A stretch of 64,000 nucleotides of DNA, from the NCBI RefSeq assembly GCF_024362695.1, contig NC_065433.1, positions 24,957,700 through 25,021,699 on the forward strand, given 5' to 3'. Below are positions 10,845-23,448 of this stretch, piece by piece. Position 1 is the first letter of the stretch. Each line of letters opens with the position of its first letter. This DNA is from Pectinophora gossypiella. Taxonomy: Eukaryota; Arthropoda; Insecta; Lepidoptera; Gelechiidae. The position numbers and the translations under genes are program-made. Under the pieces are notes generated by a model, which worked only from the letters and a program-made list of their open reading frames with translations, made no database searches and was not told the origin of the DNA.

Positions 10845-11571
10845 GAAATTTCTGTTTATCGTATTTAGGTTAAAACAGCTAATACATTTCATTGAACATC
10901 ACCAAATACTACCTCTGCTGGCATACACACATCTTTTTTAAAACAAAAACAAGTAATTAATGACATCAATTTCACAAATATTGTACGTAATAAATGCTGT
11001 CGATTATATTATAAATCCTGTTATTCGTAGCCGAAATATCCTTTTACGCTAACTGCTACGCAAAACTTAATGAATTATCTGGTAATTTATCAAAAAATAA
11101 AAAACACATTGAAACGTTGTTATTAGAGGCAAGCGTTAATTTTATACAACTTGTGTCTGTATGTCGCTGTGCAACACAAATATTTAATAGCTATTTTCTT
11201 TAAATTTGGGTACACAGGTCGATTCTAGCACTTACGATAAAAGTAATAGGTCTTGTTATATAAATCAGGGCTTTTTAAATAAAATTGTAATTCCGTAGGT
11301 ATATTTGTGTCACCAGACAAACAATTTTTTTTTTTTTTTTTCAAAATTTATAATGGGATCTTCCCTCTTTTCCCAGTAGTCTTACCGGTTGCACTATCGG
11401 GGATTTCCTTCCCAATAGACTTACTGGTAAGACCACTGGGAACTTTGTACCCAGTAGACTTACCAGTAGAACGAAATTCTCAATAGTCCTAGTCGTATGT
11501 AGACCAAGGTAATTGATAGACAACCGAAGTGAACTTGAATCTATTGCGGAGTGGTAACGACGTCCTCCTTG
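10845..11571. other. Intergenic sequence with a 39-bp minisatellite
   Basis: AT-rich; a poly-T run ends near 11340. At 11372, 11411 and 11450 a 39-bp unit starting CCCAGTAG/CCCAATAG repeats three times. Nothing else is recognised. Confidence 0.6.
11372..11488. repeat. 39-bp minisatellite, three copies
   Basis: Unit starts at 11372, 11411 and 11450 (exact 39-bp spacing). Because 39 is a multiple of three, the minus strand stays open and reads VSLLGTKFPVVLP, VSLLGRKSPIVQP and VRLLGKEG. The host frame (11341-11523, minus) has no other support as a gene. Confidence 0.7.
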
Positions 11572-11741
11572 CTTTAATAATTATACTGCAGGGTTTGCAA
11601 TGGAATCAGTATAATATAATTATCAAAATATGTTTTTCCTTATTAGCTCACTAACTGACATCACACCAATCAACAAAGGTTGCTATGCAACGTATCCATA
11701 AAGCCTATGCTAGAAGGCGCTATACAATCTCCTTCTTAACA
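11572..11741 (-). repeat. Copia element 3' LTR
   Basis: A 170-bp direct repeat matching 13296-13465 base for base by eye. On the minus strand it runs from TGTTAAGAAGGAGATTG to TATAATTATTAAAG; the far end is not the usual CA. TSD CCTTG lies at 11567-11571. Confidence 0.93.
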
Positions 11742-11777
11742 TTCCCTCTCCTGTTTAAATAGCAACACTTTGTTACA

Positions 11778-12623
11778 TTAGGCTAAACCAACAAGTTTAC
11801 ACAGTTCAGTTAGCCTTGGCTTGAACACAGGTTTCGTTAAAAAGTCGGCTAACTGTTCGGAGGATTTAACTTTCTGTACATTAAGGCTTTTATTCACTAC
11901 ACATTCCCGTATAAAGAAGTGTCTGATCTTGATATGCTTGGTTCTTTGATGTAATTCATGCGGTGGGTCATGGGCCAGTTTTATAGCAGGCTTATTGTCT
12001 ACGTACAATTCTGATATATTCATGTTGCCTCCTCGCATGAATTTGAATATTCTATCAAGCCAGATAAGTTCTCGTGCAGCTTCGCTGGCAGCCACAATCT
12101 CCGCCTCTGTAGATGATATTGCCACAGTGCTCTGGCGCTTGCTCTGCCATGCAATGGCCCCATTAGAGAACAGGGTTATCATTCCACTGGTGGAACGTGC
12201 AGTTTCTTCATCACCTCTATGATCCGCATCACTAAATGCTTTTAGATTCTTTGAAGAGGTGGAAGATTGGTAGGTAATTCCTAGATCCATTGTGCCCTTG
12301 ATGTAACGCAGGATTCTTTTTACCTTCAAGACATCTTCCGGTGAAGGCTGATCGAGCTTACGCGATACGATTCCGACAGCTAGCGCTATGTCGGGCCTTG
12401 TACCTACCATGCTATATGACAGCGCGCCAACCGCTTGTCTGTAGGGGAATGTTTCTCCATTTGCCCCCTCTCCTTTCTTGGGAGGTACATTGTCCTTCAC
12501 TATGGGAGTAACAGCTGCTTTGTGTGATTGACATTGACATTTTGTGTGAGAACTCTCTCGTGAGCACACAACTGGCTTGTCAGGTTTTCTACATTTCTCT
12601 TGTTCTTCGATATAAGGAGCCAA
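11778..12623 (-). CDS. Copia pol remnant: C-terminal RT connection and RNase H
   Basis: This frame encodes the end of copia pol. Seen: PYRQAVGALSYSMVGTRPDI and the KRILRYIKGT segment, then RNase H with its acidic residues in AFSDADHRGD, STEAEIVAASEAARELIWL and LYVDNKPAIKLA, and the usual C-terminal KHIKIRHFFIRECV and QLADFLTKP motifs. The first ~35 codons overlap gag in another frame and are probably not translated as written. Upstream pol domains are deleted, so no complete enzyme is encoded. It ends 37 bases before the 3' LTR. Confidence 0.82.
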   Translation of the reverse strand: MAPYIEEQEKCRKPDKPVVCSRESSHTKCQCQSHKAAVTPIVKDNVPPKKGEGANGETFPYRQAVGALSYSMVGTRPDIALAVGIVSRKLDQPSPEDVLKVKRILRYIKGTMDLGITYQSSTSSKNLKAFSDADHRGDEETARSTSGMITLFSNGAIAWQSKRQSTVAISSTEAEIVAASEAARELIWLDRIFKFMRGGNMNISELYVDNKPAIKLAHDPPHELHQRTKHIKIRHFFIRECVVNKSLNVQKVKSSEQLADFLTKPVFKPRLTELCKLVGLA

Positions 12624-13228
12624 CTTGATCTAAACCCTAGGTACTCTACGGGAAGAGTATCAAGGATCTTGCAAATTAATGGAATTTCTGGCAACGGCCG
12701 TTTCTCTGAGGTTTTGTTTCCTAGGGCTAGGTTGAGGTCGCTCCATATGTTCTTCAGTGTCGAAATGTGAGTGGCTATATCGTGACCCTCTTGTTTCTTG
12801 TAGCTGAAGAAGTTGAGGCAGTAGTCGTATGATTGCTCAACACAACCTCCTCCATACAGGCGTTCTAGCTCCTGCCACATGTCTTTAGAACTGGTAAAGC
12901 GCATGACCTTCTGTAGAGTCTCATCAGTCATATTGGTTGTGAGCATTATTGCAATCGCACTGTCTAAGGTTTTGTAACTTTGCAGATCTTCCTCAAATTG
13001 ATGCTTTTCGGCAATTGTAGCCGTTGCTGCCAAGGTCGGCTTGGGTTTGGAACCATCCAGCAACTCCATAGCACCCGGCATCGCATTCAACACCAATTTT
13101 GCTTTGAAGACCCACGTTTTATAGTTCTTGGGATCTAACAGTCCAATTTGTACTTTACTGGCTTCTACTATCGACTTATTCATGACGAAGTTTTGACAGT
13201 TTACAAGTGATGAAAGATTTTTCCCCAA
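12500..13228 (-). CDS. Copia gag-like protein (truncated by internal deletion)
   Basis: A 242-codon open frame with the copia gag (UBN2) pattern: an N-terminal NYKTWVFKAKLVL segment, then KDMWQELERLYG, and later LPEIPLICKILDTLPVEY. It has no CCHC zinc knuckle, which normally follows in full-length copia gag, and no protease. Near 12520 the frame runs into the pol remnant in another frame (12500-12623 overlap) and stops, which marks the deletion junction. It lies directly downstream of the 5' LTR. The start could be the ATG at 13228 or the in-frame ATG 15 codons later. Confidence 0.8.
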   Translation of the reverse strand: MGKNLSSLVNCQNFVMNKSIVEASKVQIGLLDPKNYKTWVFKAKLVLNAMPGAMELLDGSKPKPTLAATATIAEKHQFEEDLQSYKTLDSAIAIMLTTNMTDETLQKVMRFTSSKDMWQELERLYGGGCVEQSYDYCLNFFSYKKQEGHDIATHISTLKNIWSDLNLALGNKTSEKRPLPEIPLICKILDTLPVEYLGFRSSWLLISKNKRNVENLTSQLCAHERVLTQNVNVNHTKQLLLP

Positions 13229-13295
13229 AACTAAAAACCAGACTTTGCGTTACTTCATTTTTCACTTTAAGGAAAACATAAAGTCTCTGCTACCA

Positions 13296-13465
13296 CTTTA
13301 ATAATTATACTGCAGGGTTTGCAATGGAATCAGTATAATATAATTATCAAAATATGTTTTTCCTTATTAGCTCACTAACTGACATCACACCAATCAACAA
13401 AGGTTGCTATGCAACGTATCCATAAAGCCTATGCTAGAAGGCGCTATACAATCTCCTTCTTAACA
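13296..13465 (-). repeat. Copia element 5' LTR
   Basis: Partner of 11572-11741; the primer-binding site abuts it at 13285-13295 and TSD CCTTG follows at 13466-13470. Confidence 0.93.
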
Positions 13466-13867
13466 CCTTGCTCGTCTTAAGGTTTTTTATAATACTTGAC
13501 AATTGTCTTTTAAAATTTCTGTCAGTTTTGTTCACTATAAAAATCAGCACGTAATGTTTTTGCTTTCTCAATAATCATTTCATATGTATGCACTCTCAAC
13601 AACAGTTGCTTGACTGACGACCCTTGTTACAAAATTATGAAAGCATTAATGTATTCTTTTTTTTAATTTGCGAAATTTCACTTCTGGCAAGACTATTGGG
13701 TAAAGGGAGAAATGTGTGATGTAATAACGAAGGACATGTTTATCACCCAAAAACAAAGATACAAGTTGCTTCTGTCTGTTATACATGAAATTAGACGTTT
13801 AATCGAAGAGAAATATGTACAGCTCCATCTGTAGTCTTATTGGGGAACTTCGCCTGGTAAGTCCCTC

Positions 13868-14330
13868 ATTAATATCCCGTTTTAATTCTATCTAATCTAA
13901 TCTAGCCTACAAGATCCCACTGCTGGGCAAAGGCCTCCCCTTCCTCTTTCCATTTTTCGCATTCGCATTTTTTTTTCTTGTCCTATGCGTATTCCGGCCA
14001 GTCCCTCCGGCAAGCGTCCAAGTCGTCACGCCATCTCTTTCGAGGTCTGCCACGACGACTGGATCCGTCATGAGGCACCCAATGTGTGACGATCCGTGCC
14101 CACCGCTCAGGGTGCATGCGACAAACATGTCCGGCCCAATCCCATTTGAGTTTGGCGGCTTCCCGTCCCACATCAGTGATTCCCGTTTTTGAACGCAGTG
14201 TTGTGTTTCGGTCTCGATCAATTCGTTTGACACCCAACACACTACGCTCAATCGCTCTTTGGCAGACCTTGAGCCTGGACTTTTGACGTTCCGTCAATGA
14301 CTAGGTCTGGGCACTGTAAGTTAGGATGGG
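13868..14330 (-). pseudogene. RTE-type LINE ORF2 C-terminal fragment
   Basis: On the minus strand this reads RLKVCQRAIERSVLGVKRID, then AAKLKWDWAGHVCRMHPERW, RRGRPRKRWRDDL and DWPEYA, the C-terminal region of RTE/BovB-like non-LTR retrotransposons. The frame shifts near 13980 and resumes toward a terminal CAGTGGGATCTTGTAGGC and a TAGATTAGAT tail (about 13868-13900). It is 5'-truncated, with no reverse transcriptase domain. Confidence 0.85.
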
Positions 14331-15238
14331 CAGTTTAATTTTATATCCCACAATTTTGGGTCGGAGCAGTTAAGAGATGTGCTGGAACACACCGAGAGAA
14401 GAGGATAGGTAGTCGATTATGATATTTTACGTTTAAATATATAACAAATTGATTTAGTCAGATTTGTTTAAGAAAAAATATATAATAATACACAGTCATG
14501 TATTATGACTGCTCTGTATAAAATATCAAGCCTTTGAAAACTGTTTATCTATACTACTATACTTACCTACAGTTATGTAAAAGCATTGAGAGGGGAATTA
14601 TTAATAATATGCTAATAAGTTTACAAGAGTTTCAAAACATTTATAAACATTCGGGTAATAATTCTACTTATGAAAATTTCAGTAAGCACCTAAAAGTAAA
14701 CTGAAACAAATATTTTAAACTAGAATCACTGTAAAGGTAAAAAAAAAAATCTGAGCTAAAAATAAAATAAAATCTGAGAAATCGCTAATTATCTCATTAT
14801 AAGACACATTAATGATCATCAAAAAGTAAAAAAGCTACCCACAGTGAGTTGCAGAAAGGTTTAAGGTCGACTTTAGTTATTAGTTAGTTCCTTAAAGGTA
14901 CAGAGCTCGTCAAATTTAAAAATGTGTGCAGCTTCTCTATCAATTCGCCTTCTTGTATGATTGGCGGAGTGTCGCCTCGTATCCGGGGTGATAATTGCGA
15001 TCACTACCACTAATTGAAAATCGTATAAAAGCTCGGAAAGATGCACTAAAGTCGGTTTAACGGCCTTCTCGAGGCATTAAAAATATAAACTCCAACTGTC
15101 ATTTTAATGCGGCCTCAACAAGCGCTAATGAGGTTTTTTGTAATGCAAGAATTGGATAATGTCTTATTTTGACATTTTTATGTTGTTTTGTGTAACAGTT
15201 TAAGGGATAACAGTTAAAAGACCCGCTGGGATGTTTAA
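14331..15238. other. Intergenic AT-rich sequence, nothing recognised
   Basis: No open frame, RNA gene or repeat family that I can support. A poly-A stretch at about 14740 is the only simple feature. Confidence 0.6.
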
Positions 15239-15397
15239 AGTCCCGCTGTCGAGAACCAATCTTGGTTGGTACTCGCCGGTTACTCGCGCGATGCGGATAT
15301 GCTTAACGCCCTGGCCCATGACAACCCGGACGTTGACCTGTACAGCTGTTCGGTGGCCAAATTCACAGATGTGGCATTTCGCTATTGTTCTAGTTAA
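15239..15397 (+). pseudogene. Unidentified GC-rich coding-like fragment
   Basis: A 52-codon open stretch, much richer in GC than its surroundings, runs from just after a TAA at 15236 to TAA at 15395-15397. It reads ENQSWLVLAGYSRDADMLNA, then LAHDNPDVDLYSCSVAKF. Its composition and codon use look like coding DNA. The pattern of an Asp-rich turn followed by LxALAHDNPDVDLYS vaguely recalls family A DNA polymerases (YSxxExRxLAHxSGDxxL), but I would not assign it. It has no start codon and is probably part of a decayed mobile or viral-derived gene. Confidence 0.4.
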
Positions 15398-15802
15398 ATA
15401 ATAATAATTGTTATGTCTTATATGTGTTTGTTTCAGTTGAATTTTGTTATTAAATAAATAAATAAAGTGATGAAGGGATGTCTAACTGTGAAACAACATG
15501 CACAACTGAGACATATTATTAGCTCTTGTTATTGTTGTGAATATTATTGTAACTGCACCTTTGCAACGCATTTCGTCAATGTTATTACGTGTTATTTGCA
15601 GCATGTGGATTCAATAAATAAACGATTATCTAACCACTAACCTAATTCATTTACCTACAGACCGCATAATTTCCGATCGTATGTAACCGCAACTCCTGTT
15701 GCATATCAAAGTTACTTGTGGATTGAATAGGTACGTATATTTCCAGTGCCGGATTAAGCCAGCAGCACGGGGCACGAAGCCAATGTTATCACATTTTTTT
15801 TT

Positions 15803-15836
15803 TGACGTGACTTATTGTAGATTTGCCGAAGATGAC
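15803..15836 (+). repeat. Dispersed repeat TGACGTGACTTATTGTAG, fragment
   Basis: A short copy of the family better preserved at 53157-53241; only the left third is present. Confidence 0.5.
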
Positions 15837-16728
15837 AAAAATTTTATCACGAAACGTTTGTATTTTATATACATACAAACCTTTCTTGATTTAATGTGGG
15901 CGTACTTATTGTTATAATTTTTCATGGCAATACTGTGACAGATAATGTTAATGTCAAGTGTTAACAAACTCTGCAATAAAACGTAAATATTAGAACCATA
16001 ATTATCACTCTTACTACGAATACCAATTATTATTACTAGGAAGTTTCTTTTTTCAGTTTACGGTTCTCACGACAAAATCTGTCTTCAGTTTGTTATGTTT
16101 TACTTCGAAGTCCATAATCATAATCTGATTAAATCGATGTGATCATGTAAAAGTATATTGTTTCCGTTATCATGTTCCCTCCCTGCGGCTTCACCGCCCT
16201 ACACAACCACAACTTATCCCAGCTAGGCAGGACTTCGGCTGTGTAGGTGTGCATCGAGTCAAGAAATGCTGTCATGTTAAATACCAGTACCTATATTTAG
16301 GAACAGACCCAAAATATGTGTAATGCGAAAGATTGGTAAAAAAATTGTTTTTCTTTTTCACCTTTCCTTTCCTTAAGTAGTATTTGCTGCTCCTGCTACG
16401 ATCTACCGAATGGTTTAAAATCGATTAAAACCTTTACTAACCTATTAAACTTGTAATAATAAAAGAAGTAAAGTTTTTATGAATAAGCTATACAAGCTTT
16501 TTAAAAACAATTCATCTAGTCTAGAAAACGAACGTTTTAAGATACTAGTTCAGCTGAATATATAAAGAAGAAGCTTTCTTCGAACAGCTATCTATTCACA
16601 AGGCTAATGATGGGGTCCATAAATCTCCAAGACTAAACAAAACAAATAGCGAGTGATACCGCATCATCAGTCAAGCCTTTCTACTAACTAGTCTATCCGA
16701 GTGAGATGTAATCGACATATTAGGTATC

Positions 16729-16824
16729 GAGATTACACATTATATATGTGTAGTCGTATATTACACATATTATATTATATTATATGTGTGAATTAATAGT
16801 ATATTATATGTGTAGTGTAATCTC
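16729..16824. repeat. AT-rich palindrome
   Basis: GAGATTACAC at 16729-16738 is mirrored by GTGTAATCTC at 16815-16824, and the interior is made of TATATGTGTA/TATTATAT repeats, so the whole 96 bases can fold on itself. Confidence 0.7.
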
Positions 16825-17221
16825 AATAAGGTACCTACTAGCCGTGGTCATATGCCGTGGTAAGCAAACTCTTAGGACAGATAGGCATACTATCACTTAT
16901 TCGGAAGAATTTCAGAGAAACATGCCTATTTTCTTCTTTCGTGCTATTTAGAGCGTGATTTTCTGGGTCAAATAACTATTATCAGTTCAACGTTATTATC
17001 GCAAACTCGCAAGTAAAAGCTAGTAATATGTACATATTTGAAATGTACGAATGAAGCCCGTTCATTTGATACCCAACACAATACCATTGGTTTTTATTTT
17101 CAACCTCATCGGCGCCACATTGAATTCAGCGTTACGTCACATAGCCTATAACAACAACCAACACGCTCTTAGTGACACCTCATTAGTTAAATTCTGACAG
17201 GTGGTTTAAGTTAGGTTGGAA

Positions 17222-17288
17222 CAGACTTGCATACACATACACACATAAATGCATACATACATACACGCATACATACATACATACATAA
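17222..17288. repeat. (ATAC)n / ATGC microsatellite
   Basis: Imperfect CATACATACATACA-type repeats of about 65 bases. Confidence 0.9.
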
Positions 17289-20200
17289 CGGTCAAACACA
17301 TAGCACTCATTTTGTTTCGCCGCAGTCGGTCAAAAAGGTATTTGATTAATTCATAAAGTTCAAACCGTAATTCTTTTGGCATTTTGGAGATACAGTCTGT
17401 TTGATAAGTTAAACATGAAAGGAATATTAACGACAAATTTTAATACCGATTTTGTTTTTTACACTGTTTTAAATAAAACTCACCAAACAGGAAACCTTGC
17501 ACACAGCGAAAATTAAAATACGCTGTAATTTTATATTTATAAATTAGATATTTCGTTACTGTTATTATTGTGCATTTTAGTAAATTTTCCAGATGTACTT
17601 TTCGGTGGAAGGAAATGCATACTGACTAGTTAGGTGGTAAGTAGTTAGTGGTAGTGGCTAGTTGTTGTAATGCCCTTACAGGGTTCCTGTTTGTGCTTTC
17701 TTTTATTTTTAAGACCTCTGTAAAATATCAGGAATGCAATAAATATCTTACCTTATCTTAAGTCGTATATATGAAATCTGGTATGTAGGTATCCAGTTGA
17801 CACTTAAATATATTTTAGGATTATACTCTTGCATTTCTAAAATGCGGGATTAAACAGAAATAAATAATATTTAGTGGGATCGAACGCAAAAATATAAGAT
17901 TGAAAAATGAGTTTCAACGAAAATAAAAGCTCTCATAAAACTATCTATTTTTGTGATCAAATTGGAGAGGTAAGTATACAATCTTAAAAAAGTTTTTACA
18001 GACGCGTAAAAGATTAAATTCCGGTTTGGTAAAACTCGCTTCAAGTGCAATTGGTGGCAGGAACATCCAGGGACCAGTAAATTTATGAAAAATTAAAATA
18101 TATATATGATTTCTTAAATTTTCATGACTGAGAATTTAACACTTATCTTTGATTTGGTGACCAAATGTCTAGACATAGCACAACAGGTTGTCGTTTTAGG
18201 TACTCGTCTATATTAAAAGGACATTCGATACAAAACGATCAAGGCGGAAGTGTTATAATTATTATCAGTACGTATGTACTGTGATGGTGTGACTTCTTCT
18301 AGGTACGATAAGTTGCAAAAGTCCAATCAGTTTCTTGCAAAGTAATAAATTAACTGGTTGCACTTAAGACCTCCTGGTTACATGTCGTTTCTGTAATAGA
18401 CCAAAAACACCTACAAAAACATAAATTTTATAATTATGACAACTAATGGTTCATAATTTCATCACTGTTTGCAAATAATTCACTGGGTGCAGTGACTGCA
18501 CTTTTACTCTTTGATTGTACATTGTCCCGGCTGTCAGGCACGTTATTTTAAAAGTAAGGTATTTTTTGGATGACGTCTGGAGAGAAATGTACAATAAGAA
18601 AGTGAAGATTAAAGATTATAACTCACAGTAAGTGCTCTACATTACCTACTTCTTTAGTAAAATCAATAAAAGCTTCTGTAATACTTTCAACTGCGCTAAG
18701 GTAAGATTCCATTATACTTAATCGTGATTCTAACTAGTGATTTATCGGGACATTATTTTCCATGGCGCGAAGCGTAGTTAATCGGCATGCCTGTCCCAAA
18801 GAACATAATGTAATCGCTTGGAAATACTTCTACTGTCTTTTATCTAGAAATGTATTTCTTCTCCATCAAAAAGACCGAATTTGATGACTGTAAAAAATTG
18901 CTATGTCACATGCTATTAACTGAAAAATTCTAAAGGTACCTATAATGTTGAGTTAAAGCCTATATAGGGAATATTCCCTACATATGAGAATCTGGGCTGG
19001 ATTCTTGAGTTGCGAGCTGGAACATACTTAGAGATAACATAGCCCAGTTGGACCTCGTTAGTTTATCAATCTAGAACAATCATATCAAACATATTTATAA
19101 GACAAAGATCAGTGTTCTCATTAAAATAAATCGAAAAATCTCCGAATGTTTGTTTAATAAAATACGAGTTAAATTAAATTTTAGAATTTGAAAATAATAA
19201 TATCTTAGTACCTCTTTAATTTAAAAAACTTAAAATTTATTTATTTATTTTTACAGTTTTACATTCAGCCATTACAGTAAAAACCAATTCGACTGAAACA
19301 AACACAAAATGCCCACTATAAAATGTCCATTCAATTTTAAAAGTTGAAAAAATTAAGTAGGTACTGGATTTGAGAACCTTATAATGCCTATCATCATAAA
19401 CCTAGTGGTTACTATGAGTTTTTAGAGTACGCTCATTCGAACCCGCGATGTTATGACGACTCAGCATACAAGAATGTATAAATAAACATGAATTTATATA
19501 GAACTATGTATATGCATAGTTACTGTAATAACTAAACGACCGATAACATGATTAATAGCGAGTGTTGGAGATTATTAACGTATCTTGCAAATTGATGCCA
19601 AGTCAATACTGTTTACTTGTTTGCTTAGCCTTGAGCTAACAATTAATTCATGGAATACATAATCCTTTTAATTAACAATAATACTGGCTGGAGTTTCAAT
19701 TCAACATATGCGAACTAGCCACATAATATGCTGCATAAAAATAAATAAATGACATGATTGCTCCTAAAGATTATGACTAGCGTGAATTTATGTGAAGACA
19801 TGTTGCTAAATGGGAATGCCATTGAATGCCGCTAACAGAATGTAATGAAAACGACGGGTAATATTTTTATTGGCATCATTCCATTCTAAGAGCATTTGTG
19901 TGCCCTCTTTATATTTACTCTTTTATGAAGGTCGTAACACGATATAAGGCCTAGGCATAGATACGGTCCGACTGTAAACGCGAAAATAAAACAGCAGTTT
20001 CCCGAGGGGCTTATGAAGACTGGAACCTATTTTGTTAATTACAGCATGTCTTAGGTACGATTGATTTGAGTACGATGCCCTTGGAAACAAGAAGAACAAA
20101 AAAAAAGAAAAAAAATACAAATATATATTAAAGTTCTTAATTTATTTTAGACCGCCAATAACTGGAATAGATAGCGTCATTATTATGTTTTCCAACGACT

Positions 20201-23200
20201 TGTGGGTCCAACACAGAGTGGAAAGAAGCCCACCCTACTAGCAAGGGATAAATCGTATTATCGTTACAAGTCTTTTTTTTTTCTTGACCCTGATTATGTT
20301 TCTCCGTAATAAATGATTGTTCCTGTGACCTTTGAACAAAAAGTGATCCGCTGGCTGGAAACTACAGCCAACGCAAATTTTTCATTTTGTCGAATTCCTA
20401 CTGGATTCGTTGAACGAATTTGGTACTAAAACACAAACATACCTAATCACGTGGATCTAGGGCACGTGGCTCCGCAGAATATAGGCACACTATATTACTA
20501 AACAAGTTTATCTTAAAATGGACGAACTAAAGAGAATGTAGGAACAACTATTTATGAGATTGTAGAACAAAAAATATTCAGTGTTGATATTGGTGAATAG
20601 AATTCCAAAACCAACAAGAAGGTTACAATGAAGCCTTTAAAAATATTGTTTTATTATATTGTTTGGAACGTGTAAATGCAATCCATCAAATCTGTATTAC
20701 TTACTTAGTAACAAAGTTTCAAATACCGAGTAGTTATATTTGTACCCGGGATGAAGTAAATCCGAAGCCACTTGTACGTGAAAGTGTAATTATTACGATT
20801 AAGTGCCCCTTCAACCCTTCGAAATCCAACAGTGGCGTTGGGCTTTGTGATAGTTGGGTAATAAAGTAAAGATAAATGGCCAGTACTAAACGGAACTCGC
20901 TGTTAGTACCCGTCTGTAGAAGAAAAAGAAACCAAAGACTTGTGGTCATTGTACAAACCTCATTTGTTGACCACCATAGCTCTCCTTCGTAGTATATAAT
21001 ATTATTATAAAATATAAGACTATATATTTTAAATTTATACAATCTTTTATTTTATATAATAATTTAACTTAAAAATTAATAACTTGTAGAAGATGATAAT
21101 ACAAGTTGTCTCGTTGTCCTTCACCATTAAATGGGACGCAATGTGTCGTTAACATATTAAAGTTTCTTTATGATAATAATTATCTTAAATACTTAAAATA
21201 AACTATTGTTTAATAACTATCCTTATTTTAATTTTTCTTAAATATTATGATATTTACAAATTTATATTAAAAACGAATTCGGATTTGTACACAGATTTTT
21301 TTCTTATTCCTTCTTGCCACGAAAAAGTTTATTGGCGAAGATTATGAGCGTGACACGACTTTTCTGAGTGGAGCCAACACGATAGCTTATTGTCACGTTC
21401 TAAGGAATGAAGCTTTCAATTGCGTTAACACTCTAACACGCTTACAATAAAGAGTATTTTCAAACGATGGAGTTATGGGGAGCTTTATTAAGAGCTCGAC
21501 CGTACTTTTTTCATATCATCGCTGCGCCTGCAAAAAGTGGTAATAAGGGTATTATTTCAAATTACAGGGGAGGAAATTATGTGCTTAGACCCCAACGTCA
21601 TTGCATAAATAAGGGCGTGTAGATACTACGTAACATTTCGTCTAGCAAAGTGAATATACTAATTCAAAAAATCTGGTGAAACGTTTCGAGAAAAGGTAGG
21701 TAGTGCCCTGACCTTGCGCTTTGCTTTGCTCGTCTTGGCAGGGGCACTACCGTGCCCCCAGATAAATATAATAATACCCACATAAATGTTTGTAAATACG
21801 CATCATGTGAATCTAGGAAACGGATATCCCTTTCGGTTACGAAAAGGCAGTTTCTGGCAGTAGTGACACTTTATTTACATTTCGTTTATTTGTAGCGAAA
21901 CATTCTGAACCATTAGGTACCCACCGCCGCGACCCAAATGCACAAGGGCGACAATTTCCTGTTACGAATTTAAATTAGCAGTCATCTGTTTTATTCAAAC
22001 TCTTATTTCGTAAAACTCGCTTTCATGTCGTTAAAGTTATGAAAGTAATTACTTTTCAACGAGATGCTATGTATAACGTGTCTTATAATTCCGGTAATGC
22101 CCATATAGACATGTGATTTTACAATGTATGTGTAACTAATACGCGCATGGAAATGAAAGAGGTAGAGGTGAAGGATTCCCGCTGGACATTTCGGGATTCG
22201 GACCTTATGGACCTAAAGGATTTTTTACTTCTTATCTCAATGTGGGTGGTAGGAGTATACAAAAGAATGTCATTGATAAAACAACTCTACGCGACTTGCA
22301 TCAGTTTCTGTACTAATAAAGCGTAAAACCTTTCCAATATTTGTTGATAAGTACCTGACGACCAATCTCCAATCCAATCCAATCCATTTATACTTTAGGT
22401 AAGCTATCTGACAGTTTACTAGAAAGTGGTAAACCATGGCTAGTAATTTAAATTTAGAATTGTAGTCATTTGTACAAACTCAACTACCTATGTAAATAAT
22501 CGCGAACAAAGGCGAGTGCTGGTGACTAACCGACATCTAAGCAACTAACCGGGGGTGGTCCTCATCTATTCAGTGTACGTATATATTTAGAAGGAAGGCA
22601 GGGTATTTCAATTTAGTCACTTACTCATTTTATTACTCATTAGATCCATAGCAGCAAAAATGGCAAAATACTGAAAAGAGCCGATAATATAATGGATTTC
22701 AAAATTTTAACAATTATCCGGTGGGTTTCCAAGAAAAAATTACATTTCTCATGACTTTGTCATTTTACAACATGCTAAATTAATACTAGGCAAGAAGAAT
22801 CATTTCCACGAACTACATTTTTTTCAAATCCATTACCTCAATGACTTTACAGAGCTATATACCAGGAACTATCAGACATACACAGACCTTTTTAGTCTCA
22901 GATTATTATTCATTTAGTGTTCCTACTATAATGTTGGTAATAGTAACTTCCACTTTACTGTTCGGCCCTTAGTAGTAGTCAACACCAACGAAAACTAATG
23001 TTCAGACGTTTGTGTTCTAAACATTTATCAAATTTAGCAAATCTTAGCTTATGTGTATCGTGCAAAGTATATGGTTTATCAGCACCAAAATATTCTTATT
23101 TTGTTCCGAGTCACTCGCCTGTAATTAAAGTCATTTTTGGCTAGGCCGCTGCATCGATTTACTCGCCGTTCATTGCGTAGTAATTACATGTGTTTTGGAT

Positions 23201-23448
23201 CCACTAGGATCTGAAAAGAAAAAAAGGTGTTTTACCCACGAACATGACAGGCAAGCGGTTGCAATGTGGTTGATCCGCAGTTGAGTAAATTTTCCAAGGA
23301 TTTCCTTGGAACCGTGGAATTTGGTACTCCGCCGTAGTCGACTACATAAATGTAGAGGTAGTACTAGTATGTTTGCTCCTATTGCTATGTTTCATAATTA
23401 TAATAATTTGGCATTTAAAGTTCAATATTTTCGTTAATATGATTTATT

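Larger units (their letters stand above)
11572..13465 (-). mobile_element. Ty1/copia LTR retrotransposon, internally deleted
   Basis: The element is on the minus strand: LTRs at 13296-13465 (5') and 11572-11741 (3'), flanked by a 5-bp target duplication CCTTG at 11567-11571 and 13466-13470. Next to the 5' LTR, bases 13285-13295 read TGGTAGCAGAG on the minus strand, which complements the 3' end of animal initiator tRNA-Met (a primer-binding site). The interior holds gag and only the RNase H end of pol; protease, integrase and most of the reverse transcriptase are missing. The two LTRs look identical by eye, so the insertion is young. It cannot move alone but could be mobilised by a full copy. 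Confidence 0.93.

Noticed and set aside
21698..21751. Small inverted repeat GGTAGTGCCCTG / CAGGGGCACTACC
   Set aside because: 12-13 bp arms with a bulge in otherwise plain sequence; not enough to claim an element or an RNA.
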